From Carettochelys insculpta (taxonomy: Eukaryota; Chordata; Testudines; Carettochelyidae), in contig NC_134137.1 of NCBI RefSeq assembly GCF_033958435.1, forward strand, positions 106,154,501-106,218,500: a DNA stretch of 64,000 nucleotides. Reading direction: 5' to 3'. The notes under the pieces were generated by a model. It saw only the letters and a list, made by a program, of their open reading frames with translations. It did not search any database and was not told the DNA's origin. Shown one piece after another: positions 22,165 through 32,849 of this stretch (positions are counted from its first letter, which is position 1; each line of letters starts with the position of its first letter). The translations under genes were made by a program, and so were the position numbers.

Positions 22165-23560
22165 GAAAACCTGACCTATTGCATCAGGTCAATGGTCCAT
22201 CTAACTCAGTATTGAGTCATCTGTCAGGGGACAATGTCAGATGCTTCAGAGGAAGTGAACATAATGGGCTGATTTCCCTGCTGTCCAGTCCCAGCTTCTA
22301 GTAGTCAGTGGTTGAGGGTCACTCGGAGCATGGATGCATCTTCTTAGGTAACAGCCATTGATGCATCTGTCCTCCATGAACATATATAGTGCTTTTTTGT
22401 ACCCACTTGTGCTTCTGATTTTCATAACATCCCTAGCAATGAGTTCCACAGGCTGACTAAGTGTTTGTGTGAAGAAGGACTTACATTTCTTTTAAACCTG
22501 ATGCCTGTTAATGTCATTGAGTGACCACTGGTTTGTGTATTGTGTGAATGGGTAAATACTAATGCATGATTCACTTTCTCCTCCCGCCATTCTTGATTTT
22601 ATAGACCTCTTTCATATCTATCCTCAGTCATCTCTCTTCCAAGCTGAACTGTCAGTCTTTTTAATTTATCCTCACTTAGGCCGTGTCTACACTTCGGAAA
22701 AACTTCGAAATGGCCATGCTAATGGCCAAATCAAAGAATATTAATGAGGTGCTGAAACTAATATTCAGCACTTCATTAGCATGCTGCCAGACACAGCTCT
22801 TTGAAAGTGCTGCGTTTCACTTGTGCACGGCTTGTCTACAGAGCTCATCTACAGCTGATAGGAGTAAGAGGATTTCAACATTTGCAGGGTCTTTTCGAAA
22901 AGGACCCCCATGTAGATGAGCCGCCCGCAAGCGAAATGTGGCATTTTTGAAGTGCTGCAGCTGGCAGCATGCTAATGAGGTGCTGAGTATCCATTTCAGT
23001 GCCTCATTGGTATTCTTCGATTTGGCCCTTTGCATGGCCATTTCGAAATTTTTCCGAAGTGTAGACTTAGCCTTAGAAGCATTTCCGTACCCCAATCATT
23101 GTTGTCCTTCATTGCACTTTTTTCCAATTCTAATATATCTTTTTTGAGATGGAGTGTGCAAAACTGCATGTGGTATTCAAGGTATTGGTATACAATAGAT
23201 TTATATAGTGGCATTAGGACATTTTCTGTCTTTTTATCTATCCCCTTCCTAATGATTCCTAACTTTCTGTTTGCTTTTTTGACTGCTGTGCACACTGAGC
23301 AGATGATTTCAGAGAACTACCCACAATGACACAAAGACCACTTTCATGAGTAGTTAGTTAGCTGCTAGTTAGCTGGGGGTCCAGCTAACGTAGACCCCCT
23401 TCATTCTGTATGTATAGTTGGGATTATATTTTTCAATGTGCATTACTTTGCATTCATGAACACTGGATTTTATATGCCATTTTGTTACCCATTCACCAAG
23501 TTTTGTGAGATCCCTTTGTGACTCCTTGAAGGCTGCTTTGGGCCTATATTCGGTAATATA
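22165..23560 (-). mobile_element. CR1 LINE, antisense, interrupted by a MITE
   Basis: The plus strand is the reverse complement of turtle-type CR1. It starts near TGCATCAGGTCAATGGTCCA, includes AGTTCCACAGGCTGACT, GATTTTATAGACCTCTTTCA, TAATATATCTTTTTTGAGAT and GCATTACTTTGCATTCATGA, and ends near GTGAGATCCCTTTGTGACTC. It is split at 22679-23072 by a MITE. From about 23393 on, it is partly mirrored by sense CR1 sequence (see 23565-23655). Confidence 0.88.
22679..23072. mobile_element. Palindromic MITE inside CR1, TTCGAAATGGCCAT subfamily
   Basis: Ends are GGCCGTGTCTACACTTCGG and CCGAAGTGTAGACTTAGCC, with TTA duplications at 22676-22678 and 23073-23075. The halves are inverted arms with AACTTCGAAATGGCCATGC, a CTAATGGCC/ATTAATGAGG module and a CTTTTCGAAAAGG centre. 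The flanking CR1 sequence resumes exactly after the duplication. Confidence 0.92.
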
Positions 23561-23564
23561 GCTG

Positions 23565-23655
23565 TATGGATCTCACAAAACTTGGTGAATGGGTAACAAA
23601 ATGACATATTAAATTTAGTGTTCATGAATGCAAAGTAATGCATATTGAAAAATAG
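23565..23655 (+). mobile_element. CR1 sense fragment, inverted relative to 23393-23515
   Basis: CTCACAAAACTTGGTGAATG through GCAAAGTAATGCATATTGAA is the reverse complement of the CR1 stretch at 23430-23515. Its continuation (TAATCCCAACTATACATACA and on) is found at 25252-25290, after the younger CR1, so the two pieces were once contiguous. Confidence 0.8.
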
Positions 23656-23664
23656 AATAGGGGA

Positions 23665-24955
23665 ATAAGAATAACCCAGGAAACTACAGGCCAGTCGGCT
23701 TAACTTCTGTGCCAGGAAAGATAATGGAGCAGGTAATTAAAGAAATCATCTGCAAGCACTTGGAAGGTGGTAAGGTGATAGGGAACAGACAGCATGGATT
23801 TGTAAAGAACAAATCATGTCAAACTAATCTGATAGCTTTCTTTGATTGGATAACGAGCCTTGTGGATAAGGGAGAAGTGGTAGATGTGGTATACCTAGAC
23901 TTTAGTGAAGTATTTGATATGGTCTCACATGATATTCTTATAAAAAAACTAGGTAAATACAACTTAGATGAGGCTACTATAAGGTGGGTGCATAAGTGGC
24001 TGGACACCCATACTCAGTAGTTCTTAATGGTTCTCAATCCTGCTGGAAAAGTATAACAAGTGGGGTTCCGCAGGGGTCTGTGTTAGGACCGGTTCTGTTC
24101 AATATCTTCATCAACGATTTAGATATTGGCATAGAAAGTACGCTTATTAAGTTCCCAGATGATACCAAGCTGGGAGGGGTTGCAACTGCTTTGGCGGATA
24201 GGGTCATAATTCAAAACGATCTGGATAAATTGGAGAAGTGGTCTGAGGTAAACAGGATGAAATTTAATAAGGACAAATGCAAAGTGCTCCACTTGGGAAG
24301 GAACAATCAGTTTCACACATACAGAATGGGGAGACACTGTCCAGGAATGACTACCGCAGAAAGGGATCTAGGAGTTATAGTGGGCCACAAGCTAAATATG
24401 AGTCAACAGTGTGATGCTGTTGCAGAAAAAGCAAACGTGATTCTGGGATGCATTAACAGGTGTGTTGTGAACAAGACACAAGAAGTCATTCTTCTGCTCT
24501 ACTCTGCACTGGTTAGGCCTCAGCTGGAGTATTGTGTCCAGTTCTGGGCACCGCAGTTCAAGAAATATGTGGTGAAATTGGAGAGGGTCCAGAAAAGAGC
24601 GACAAGAATGATTAAAGATCTAGAGAATGTGACCTATGAAGAAAGGCTGAAAGAATTGGGCACGTTTAGTGTGGAAAAGAGAAGACTGAGAGGAGACATG
24701 ATAGTGGTTTTCAGGTATCTAAAAGGGTGTCATAAAGAAGAGGGAGAAAACTTGTTCTTTTTGGCCTCTGAGAATAGAACAAGAGGCAATGGACTTAAAC
24801 TGCAGCAAGGGAGGTTTAGGCTGGACATTAGGAAAAAGTTCCTAACTGTCAGGGTGGTCAAACAGTGGAATAAATTGCCAAGGGAGGTTGCGGAATCTCC
24901 ATCACTGGAGATATTTAAGAACAGGTTAGATAGATGTCTATCAGGGATGATTTAG
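23665..24955 (+). pseudogene. CR1 reverse transcriptase ORF, C-terminal part, frameshifted
   Basis: Motifs in order are NNPGNYRPVGLTSVPGKIME, NRQHGFVKNKSCQTNL, VDVVYLDFSEVFDMVSH, SGVPQGSVLGPVLFNIFIND, FPDDTKLGG, KCKVLHLGRNN, GCINR, LEYCVQFWAP, LERVQKRATRMIK and the C-terminal NRLDRCLSGMI. These are RT domains and the CR1 C-terminal region. Two defects are visible. The frame shifts near 24010-24022, where the first frame stops just after WLDTHTQ. The catalytic FADD is FPDD (24152-24163), which should abolish activity. The endonuclease part is missing by 5' truncation. Confidence 0.92.
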
Positions 24956-24957
24956 AC

Positions 24958-25153
24958 CATGGGTGTCCAACCTTTTGGCTTGCCTGGGACACATTGAGTG
25001 AAGAGGAATTGTCTTGGGCCATGTATAAAATATATAATATAGTTAATGTATATAAATCACATAATAATGTTAAAAGTTTACAATCTTGTGGGGCCACATT
25101 ACTAGCTGTGCAGGGCTACATGCGGCCCGCGGGCCGCGGGTTGGACATGCCTG
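24958..25153. mobile_element. hAT-like MITE nested in CR1
   Basis: Inverted ends are CATGGGTGTCCAACC and GGTTGGACATGCCTG, and the 8-bp duplication ATTTAGAC is perfect (24950-24957, 25154-25161). Length is 196 bp. The CR1 sequence continues without loss after the second duplication. Near the right end is a palindromic GCGGCCCGCGGGCCGCGG stretch. No transposase. Confidence 0.92.
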
Positions 25154-25247
25154 ATTTAGACAGTTCTTGGTCCTGCCATTCGGGGAGGGAGCTGGACTCG
25201 ATGGCCTCTTGAGGTCCCTTCCAGTCCTAGTGCTCTATGAGTCTATG

Positions 25248-25290
25248 GTAATCCCAACTATACATACACAATGAAGGGGGTCTGTGTTAG
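25248..25290 (+). mobile_element. Continuation of the older CR1 sense fragment
   Basis: TAATCCCAACTATACATACA followed by an AATGAAGGGGGTCTGTG stretch is the inverted counterpart of 23393-23425 and continues 23565-23655. Confidence 0.75.
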
Positions 25291-25415
25291 CATCTGATGA
25301 AGCGGGTCTGTGCCCACAAAAGCTTATGCTCCAAAATATCTGTTAGTCTATAAGGTGACACAAGACTTCTTGTTGTTCTTGAAGCTAGAGACTAACATGG
25401 CTACCTCTCTGACAG
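25291..25415 (+). mobile_element. GAAGTGGGTCT family element, single arm
   Basis: CTGATGAAGCGGGTCTGTGC, AAAGCTTATGCTCCAAAATA, TCTGTTAGTCTATAAGGTG and the outer end AGAGACTAACATGGCTACC are in one orientation, without the inverted partner. It sits between two CR1 fragments. Confidence 0.7.
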
Positions 25416-25597
25416 TATCATCTGCTTACCCACTGTCTACTGCTTCATGCTGAAAACTGATCTTTTATTCCTAATCTTATTTTTTAACCAGTTACAGATC
25501 CATGAGAGATTATTTCTTCTTATCTCATGACTCTTTATTTTGCTTAAAAGTCTTTTTTGAGGGATCTTGTAAAAGACTCTTTGAAAATCTAAGTGTA

Positions 25598-25934
25598 CTG
25601 CAGTAAACTCTTTCATATCCAGCAGCCCCAGGACTGGGAGGTTGCTGGATATTCAACTATTCTGGATAATACAGAGGTATCCCTAGCACTGTATAGCACT
25701 AAAGAAAAACAAGATTAGCTATCAAGAAAGAAACAAAAATGCACACAGAGTACTTTATTTACAAACAGTAGTACTGTACACTGTAAATTTGTACTGTATT
25801 TGCAGTATTTGTTTGTATTTACTTTCACTATACTGTACTTATGGAAAATTTAACTAAAATTTATGGATGGTTAAAATGCCAGTTATTTGAGAGTTCCGGG
25901 TGATAGAACACTGGGTATGAAAGAGTTTACTGTA
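25598..25934. mobile_element. Tigger-like non-autonomous element nested in CR1
   Basis: Inverted ends are CAGTAAACTCTTTCATATCC and GGGTATGAAAGAGTTTACTG with TA at the target. CR1 is collinear on both sides (AAGTGTA, then CTGATTGAATCATCCTTGTC). The second copy is at 40550-41312. Confidence 0.85.
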
Positions 25935-25975
25935 TACTGATTGAATCATCCTTGTCCGCAAGTTTGTTGACAGTG

Positions 25976-26268
25976 GAGCCAACAGTGGACAAGGTCGGGG
26001 AGCCCAGCTCCATGCTCCTGAAAGGGGCTGGGCTGAGGACGGAAGGGGCAGGGCCAAGAGCAGCCAGCACTCAGCACTGTCCGTATTGTACCACGCTGGC
26101 GTGGTGCTCTGGTGGCAATTTAAAGGGCCTTGTGCTCCAGCTGCTGCCACTGCTACTGAAGCACGGGCGGTGGCCGGAGACCCTTGCCTCTATGAATCAT
26201 CAGGCCTGGGGGCAGTTGCCCCCATTGCCTCTTCCTGTCTGCAGGCCTCTTTGCAGACACCCGCAAAG
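25976..26268. other. GC-rich insert of unknown type inside CR1
   Basis: GC-rich sequence (GGGGAGCCCAGCTCCATGCT, GGCAATTTAAAGGGCCTTGT) interrupts the CR1. It resembles GC-rich reptile repeats, but I found neither terminal repeats nor a target duplication. Confidence 0.4.
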
Positions 26269-26326
26269 CATCACATTTTGCACAATTTCCCCTTTCAAAA
26301 GAAGTGTTGATTCTTCCCCAATATAT

Positions 26327-26992
26327 TGTGACAAGCTAAGACTGGGAGGGACTAAGAACGAGAGGGAAAAGCAGGGCAGGAAAACAAGCAGGGTGTGAGC
26401 AGCTGGGGAGGAAGATGCCCTGGATCAATTGGGACCAGCTGGTCCCACTTAAGCCTGCTTTTAAAAGAACCCTTGCCCAGTAGGCTGGAGGAGAGAGCTG
26501 GAGGAGAGGGGAGAAAAGGACAGGCGCAAAGCAAAGTCAAGCGAGTTTTCTAGAGGGACCAAAAGAAAGAGAGGAGTGCTCAGCCACAAGGGGCTAAAGC
26601 CCCTGCCCAGGAGGCCTGGGATTTGGAGTAAGGCCAGGCAGGCAGAATCCACAGGAGGAACCAAACCAGGAGGGGGAACAGGCTATGGCTGCGGCTGCTG
26701 CTGCTACTACCACTGCCACTACCTTGAGGAGGTACGGGGGAGGGGAGGAACTGTCTGGGGAAGTGGACCAGGGAAGAGCTGTGGTGCTCATAACAAGGGG
26801 AGCCCTCCCCCACCACCAGCAGCCGCACAGGGTTCCTGGGCCAGAACCCAGAACAAGTGGGTGGGGCCCGGGTTCCCCCCAGACCACCATCTTCCTCCTT
26901 CCCTCTCCTCATGAAGGGCAGCGGTGTCCGGGCCAGGGGAGAGTGGACTAAATAGAGGCCTGGAGCCCAGGAGCCTGGCCAGCCTTGCCACA
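26327..26992 (+). mobile_element. Solo LTR of an endogenous retrovirus, nested in CR1
   Basis: The block starts TGTGACAAGC, ends CCTTGCCACA, and is flanked by a 6-bp duplication ATATAT (26321-26326, 26993-26998). It is 666 bp and GC-rich. CTGCTTTTAAAAGAACCC near 26455 could be the TATA region, and TAAATAG lies near the 3' end. CR1 sequence continues on both sides, so this is a single LTR left by recombination. Overlapping open frames (26576-26914, 26580-26993) are compositional. Confidence 0.75.
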
Positions 26993-27560
26993 ATATATTT
27001 ATCTATATATCTGATAATTCTATTGTTTGTCATATTTTTGTCCAGTTTGCCTGGTACTGAAGGTAGGCTCACTAGCCTTCATCTTCCAGGGTCACTTCTG
27101 GAGCCTTTCTTAAAATCAGCATCACAACTGTCCACCAGTCATCTGGTAAAAAAGCTGATGTAAATTATAGGTTCTGCACCACAGTTCCTAGTTCTCCAAA
27201 GTAATATTTGAGTTCCCTCTGTACTCTAGGGTGAAGAGGTCCTGGCAACATATTACTAATTAAGGTATTAGTTTGTGCGAAGACCTTCTGTACTGACACT
27301 TTAATCTGGGACAGCTCCTCAGATGTGTCGCCTGAATAGAATGGCTTAAGTGCGGGAACGCCCCCTGGTGAAGACTGACACAAAAATTCATTTAGCTTCT
27401 CCACAGCAGCATTGTCTTTCAGTGCTTCTTTATCACTTTCCTCGTGCAGCAGCTACATTATTGATCTGGCTTCTTGCTGCTGATGTATTTTAAAAAAATG
27501 TTGTTTGTTTTTGTCTTTCGCTAGTCAGTCAGCAAATTAAAGTATCTTTGTGGCTAGTGA

Positions 27561-28115
27561 AAATTTGAACAGTTAACTTTTTTACTGATGATTAAAGTCA
27601 AATACCTGCAATTATACTGCTAGTTTATCCAAGTCCTGGTGGTCTCTTTTGGTATATGTGTTGTTGAAGAAAGCTGTACTCAACTTTTAGTGACACTTTT
27701 GTAAGCTACTTCAGAAAAAAGAACGTTTGTAAAAAGGAGCAGACAGCCGCAATATACCAAGAGGATAATTTGGAGTTTAGAAATAAATCTAGGTCATGCC
27801 AAAAGAAAAAAATATGTAAAGGGCATTTAATAGGAATTGCCCTTAATGTAAAGCAAAATATCTTTGGCTGCCTTCTAGGAAACAAGTCTGCATATGAAGC
27901 AAATTATTATTTTACACATGCGAGAATGCAGCTTCACAAGCTTGTCTCTGGCACTCTTGAAAAGAACTCTTATATCCAAATTAACATGTACTTATGCTTG
28001 AGTGTTATGCACAAGACCCAAATGTGCCATGTATGTGCTAGTTAGTCACATTTTACTGTTTAGGAAATGACTCTTGCATCTAAGTAAATGCTCCACAAAA
28101 TGGTAAATTTACAAG
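27561..28115. other. Unclassified DNA
   Basis: No repeat borders or exon-like signals recognised. The plus-strand frame at 27770-28045 has no support. Confidence 0.4.
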
Positions 28116-28116
28116 T

Positions 28117-28180
28117 TGCAAAGGGCTGGGGTCTGGACTTGATGACCTTCTGAGGTCCCTTCCAGCTCTATGAGATGTGT
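28117..28180 (+). mobile_element. Tortoise SINE or CR1 tail fragment
   Basis: GGGGTCTGGACTTGATGACC then TTCTGAGGTCCCTTCCAGCT and CTATGAGA match the 3' tail shared by the tortoise SINE and CR1. Only about 60 bp remain. Confidence 0.7.
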
Positions 28181-28995
28181 GTATGTGTAACTCACATTCA
28201 ATCCAGGGAAGCAGGAGGAGCCAGAGTGGTGAGAGCCTGGGTGGGGACCTTGAGGAGGCAGTGAGGACTGTATCACTAAAATATATGTTTATTCTCAGGG
28301 CACTATTTTCCCTAAGGTCAACCCTGATTATGGACAAAAAAGGGCAGGGACTGGGACTTCTGACAGGTGGATATCTTCTGCTTTCGCGTTGACTTCCCTT
28401 GGGTATTATACTGACAAGTAGATAAAAGATTTACTTGTAGCATATAACTAGTCGTTTCAGTGTCCACAATACTGAGAACATGCACAACTTCAGATAAGAA
28501 ATGACTATTGCTCTCGCCATTAGGATTGCACAGTGTTTTTGGTTCACTGACAGTGCAATGCAACTCATTTGGTTTGGTCTCTGATTTCTCCTTTATCGTG
28601 TTTTCTTAATTTCAGTCCCACTAACATCCATAAAATTACAGGAAATTGCATTGGGAACCAACCCACAACTTCAATCTGGTTTACCCCAGCAACTCTATTT
28701 TCTCCCGTTAGGCCTAAGGTGGATCTGACTAGTGCTCAACATGGCTGCCAGATTTGTGCCCATGATAAAACTCACAATTGGTCAAGAGCTTCGAGCTTCT
28801 AATTATTCCTGACTAGACAGACCTACATGCATGTCTGCCCTTGCTGCAGCCTTGCACACCAGCTTCAAAACAGCAACTGAGCATGATTAGCAAATTCCTG
28901 GATTCTCTTCAATGTGCTGAAATAGCAACTACCTGTTTGCAAATGACTCAAGCATCTATATGCCACCTTGTCTGGGAATATTTCCAGATCAACTC
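28181..28995. other. Unclassified DNA
   Basis: Nothing recognised. Short frames on both strands lack support. Confidence 0.4.
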
Positions 28996-28998
28996 AGT

Positions 28999-29309
28999 GG
29001 CCGTTTCTACACATGCCGTCATGATAATAAATGGCCTGAAATATGCTAATGAGGCACGGATGCGAATTCCCCACACCTCATGAGCATAAGGTCACGTGAT
29101 TTGGAGTCCGGAAGATGATCTTCTGGACTCCAAAACGCCATTTGGAAGCATGGCCCCTGGGGGTGTCTTCCGGAAGGACTTTTCAGAAAGATGGGGCCTC
29201 CAGAACAAGGACTCCAAATCACGTGACTTTATGCTAATGAGGCATGGGGAGCTTGCATCCGTGCCTCATTAGCATATTTCAGGCCATTTATTAGCATGTA
29301 GAAAGGGCC
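28999..29309. mobile_element. Palindromic MITE, TCCGGA core
   Basis: Ends are GGCCGTTTCTACACATGCC and GCATGTAGAAAGGGCC with AGT duplications (28996-28998, 29310-29312). Inverted arms carry AAATATGCTAATGAGGCAC and CACGTGATTTGGAGTCC. The centre repeats GTCCGGAAGA, TCTTCCGGAAGG and related motifs. Confidence 0.88.
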
Positions 29310-29372
29310 AGTGAAAGTAGAAACAGCAGGTGTAAGTACAGCGATAAGTTTTTCAGATGACCACCAGAAAAT

Positions 29373-29392
29373 AAAAAAAAAAAAAAAAAAAA
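29373..29392. repeat. Poly-A tract
   Basis: A run of 20 A with no recognised SINE or LINE directly upstream. Confidence 0.8.
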
Positions 29393-32300
29393 GCAAAGGT
29401 TACACTGGCAAGGCATGGGAATGCTATCAAGAGTTTTGTGGATTATTTTAGCAACATATCTAAAATACCAAATAATATTAGATATGAAATTTCATTTTGC
29501 CATAATTACTTTAACTGCCCACTCCTGCCCTAGTGACTAATGTTGAGCATCTAGTTTTCTGTTTTAAAATGCCACCAATATTTTGTTGCTGTTTAGCGAG
29601 AGATGACATTTGACCACATCTTCCCATTAACCTGAAGAAAAAGCATCCAATTTCTGTTATGTATGGCTAATATACTAAGCTTAGCAACAACAGAGTACAC
29701 CACTATATCTTTACTAGAGGTTATTTCAGCAAGGAATGTTGCGGGCAGTTTGGACGCATATGAATAAATCATTCAAAACATCACTGATTTTAAAAGATGG
29801 ACTGAAGTGCTTAATCGAAATTGAGAAGGCTGGCATGTTTTTGGAAAAGGTCAGCAGTTGGTAATTATTAATATATATGACGTGTCTAAAGAAGTTTCCT
29901 TGCATATATTTATTCCTTCAGTGCTGATGATAATGGTAGATAAATTTGATACAGTTATAGTTCTGACTCTTTATGGTTTTTTCTCATTTTTTAGTTTGTT
30001 TTCTCTTCTCAGTGATATTGATTTATTTCTAAGTGTGCTGAATGAGTTGGAAATACTACTACTACTACTACTACTGCTAAATCTATAGAATTATACCATT
30101 AAGGCTAATTATACTAGGAATTAAAAAGCATCTAGTTATTTGGAAACTGTCAGTCTGGATGAATTGTTGTTTAATGCCTCTACGTATGTATTAGTTTGAT
30201 GCCAAAGTAGGAAATCTGTAGGTCAGTGCAATATTTTTAGTTGCTTTTTGCTGTCAAGTTGCTTTCCCTGCTGCCCTTGAAAGGCGGAGAAGTACAGGAT
30301 AAACCATATTATACCACTCCTTATCTTTCTTATGGGTATGAGTAACAAATATTCTCATTAACTCTTAGACTATGAATTATGGACCTTGCTATTTACTGTA
30401 CAGAATTATAAATAGTCTAGGATTATTTATGATCATAGACTGTAGACTCTGATATTTGGCTCCGTTTTGTGATGCTGGTATTTAGGTATGTTTGGAGAGT
30501 TAGCAGATGATTTTTTTAACTGTGAATGGATTTTATATGTTTTTGTTTCTCATCCCTATCCAAAAACCTATTGCTTCTCTTTGTTTCATAATTGCAGTTT
30601 CTCTAATTATAAAACAAGTGTAATATTCGAAAGCAAATATGCATCAGGCTTAATACAGTTGTATTTTATTTACATGCATATCTGGATTCTTAATTGGGTT
30701 TTATATTCACTCCACCTGACTTTCAGACACAGCTACTGAAACTATCGTTAGGAAATGTGCAGAAAAATTAAAAAGGCAAATAGAATATTATAACTTGGAA
30801 TTTGTTCCCAGAGAATATGAAGTGATACCAGATCTAGAGCTCAGCCTGAAGACAAGTTACTGCTTCACTATGAACTTGTGCCATGCTGCCACTCAAAGAA
30901 AGACTATTCTTCATATTGTGGTCTTACTCCTCACAAACTTTTGCCTTTTTGTTTTTGTTTTTCTTTAGTTTGGGAGCAAACAAATATTTGGAGGCCAACA
31001 AATGCTTTAAAAGTAACATGGAAGGCATCAGCAACTTCCCTGCAAATTGCACATGAATATCTTATAAAATAATAAATATGTCTGGGTGCTTTCTCCAGCT
31101 TTTCCCTCCTGATGGATATGTATTTTTCTGTTCTGCACATGTTAAATAAGATGCATATGTTCCATTATGTAAAATGGGAAACTAAAATCAATTTCCTAAC
31201 ATAACATTTTTCATGCAGGAAAGCTCAGCAAAACATAGCTTAGCAATGGTAAGGAAGATAATCTACATTAAGAACATTCTTGCTTCAGCTTTTGGACCTG
31301 TAGATGTGCCATGTAGCAGCCTTCCATTGTCTTGGATAGTTATGCGTGACTGTCTTGTGTTTCTTCAATAGGTATGCCATCGTAGCAGATCACTGCTTTC
31401 AGGTCCGTATTTCTGAAACCAAGCAAGAGAGAGCTCCTCATGCTCAAAATTCAATAGCTGTTTTTTTCTGGCAGGGACTGTCTTGCCTCAGTTCCTACCA
31501 TAGAATCTTGGCAACTCCTGTTATGCCAGCAACTACTTCTACCTTGCGTACCATCTGTGAAAGATGCTGCGGCCAAGTACGTCAAATATTTGACTCCCTT
31601 TTGATACTTCCTCAGCTCTGTTCTTTTTGTCACCCATCTAGCATCTTTTTCTAACCACCAGCACTTTGCCCCCCTGTATTTTTGCTCATGATGAGCAATA
31701 TCATCATTTCAGATAGTTATCTTAGATGAGAGCAAAACTTAAATGAAACTTGTGTATTCATACATGCTTGTCCGTGAATAGAATGTTGTAAAGAGCCATG
31801 TAGTTGGAATCATTGTGCAAGAAACCTTGGCATTGCATAATTCATCTGGTGTCGTTTCAAGCCCAAAAACAAACTATCACTGACCATTCGATGATATTGT
31901 TCTGTGGCATTGACCTATATAATGAAACAGGAATAAAACCTTTGTGGTCTTTTACCTTAACAATCTAAATCATCTGGTTTCCTTCTGCTATTCAGATTTG
32001 CAGGGCAAAATGATGAGTAACCAGCTCCCAAGTCCCCCACCAGATCATTTTTCCTACAGAAGTTCATGTGTTAGATGAAATGAGTCAGTGAGCTGCAGTA
32101 GATTATATAACTCAAGAATAGTCCGACCAAAGATTTTTAGTGATTTTTAGGCAATTTCTGTGGTTTTGGTAAGATCAATAAGGTGCAGTGTTAACAAGTC
32201 TTTTCATCTTGGTCCTTTGAGGAGAGAAGAATTAAAAAAAAAGTTCAGTGCCATCTCATTCTAAGAAGATGTGGTTATTCTCCCCAGTTGTTCTCTGTTT

Positions 32301-32849
32301 GAAAGGCGAAAATTGCAGTACTCATGACCTGAATCATATAAAGTCTGTTATGAAAAACATACATTTAAATCTTATTAATTGTGTTATTCTTCAGTAATTT
32401 AGAAACACAACTACATTTGCCTTGACAAAGAATAAATTGCTTTTTAACTGATGTGAAAGTGAAACCCGCCAATGTACATCTTTCTAATTTATAAAGAATC
32501 TGGAAAACACTTAGGCACATTCCTTCAGATAGAGCTTTATAATATTGCTTGCATGTTTAAAAATAAGCATTTGCATTGTCACAGGTTCAGGGCTAACAAT
32601 TTTGGTTTATATTTTTAACATTTTGATTGCAGGTAATCTGATAAGAAAATATTTATAGAGAGAATTTAAATTCTTACATTTTTCTAATAAAGTTGCAAAA
32701 TTCATAGAGCTATAAAATTCCTTCCAGTCTTTTTTAAATTATCACATTTGTACATTTCTATCTGTGAAGATCTATTATACTCCTTCCTAATAATGTGTTG
32801 TCACTTTTTCTGAAGTATAATCTTTTTTAAATGGAGAATTGATCACATT
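29393..32849. other. Mostly single-copy-looking AT-rich DNA
   Basis: No transposon ends or RT frames were recognised over 3.4 kb, unusual for this window. There is an (ACT)n microsatellite at 30054-30076. A plus-strand frame at 31346-31654 follows a polypyrimidine tract ending TTTCTTCAATAG (about 31359-31370), but it has no recognisable domain and no clear donor. Confidence 0.4.
30054..30076. repeat. (CTA)n microsatellite
   Basis: Seven CTA units followed by CTGCTAAA. Confidence 0.85.

Larger units (their letters stand above)
23656..25247 (+). mobile_element. CR1 LINE, 5'-truncated, with intact 3' end
   Basis: A CR1 3' portion of about 1.6 kb. It ends with the typical CR1 tail: GGAGCTGGACTCGATGGCCT, TTGAGGTCCCTTCCAGTCCT, then TCTATGAGTCTATG at about 25234-25247. 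It inserted into an older inverted CR1 copy. It carries a hAT element at 24958-25153, just after the ORF stop codon. Confidence 0.92.
25436..27560 (-). mobile_element. CR1 LINE, antisense, broken by three insertions
   Basis: Collinear CR1 reverse-complement blocks occur at 25436-25597, 25935-25975, 26268-26326 and 26999-27560. Diagnostic pieces are TTTAACCAGTTACAGATCCA, GAGGGATCTTGTAAAAGACT, TTGATTCTTCCCCAATAT, GATAATTCTATTGTTTGTCA and TTTGCCTGGTACTGAAGGTA. On the minus strand the last block still translates to short RT-like pieces, for example VPGKLDKNM and LPGPLHPRVQRELKYYFGEL. Insertions are a Tigger-like element, a GC-rich segment and a solo LTR. Confidence 0.88.

Noticed and set aside
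26576..26993. GC-rich frames of 88-137 codons
   Set aside because: All lie inside a solo LTR with defined TG/CA ends and target duplication.
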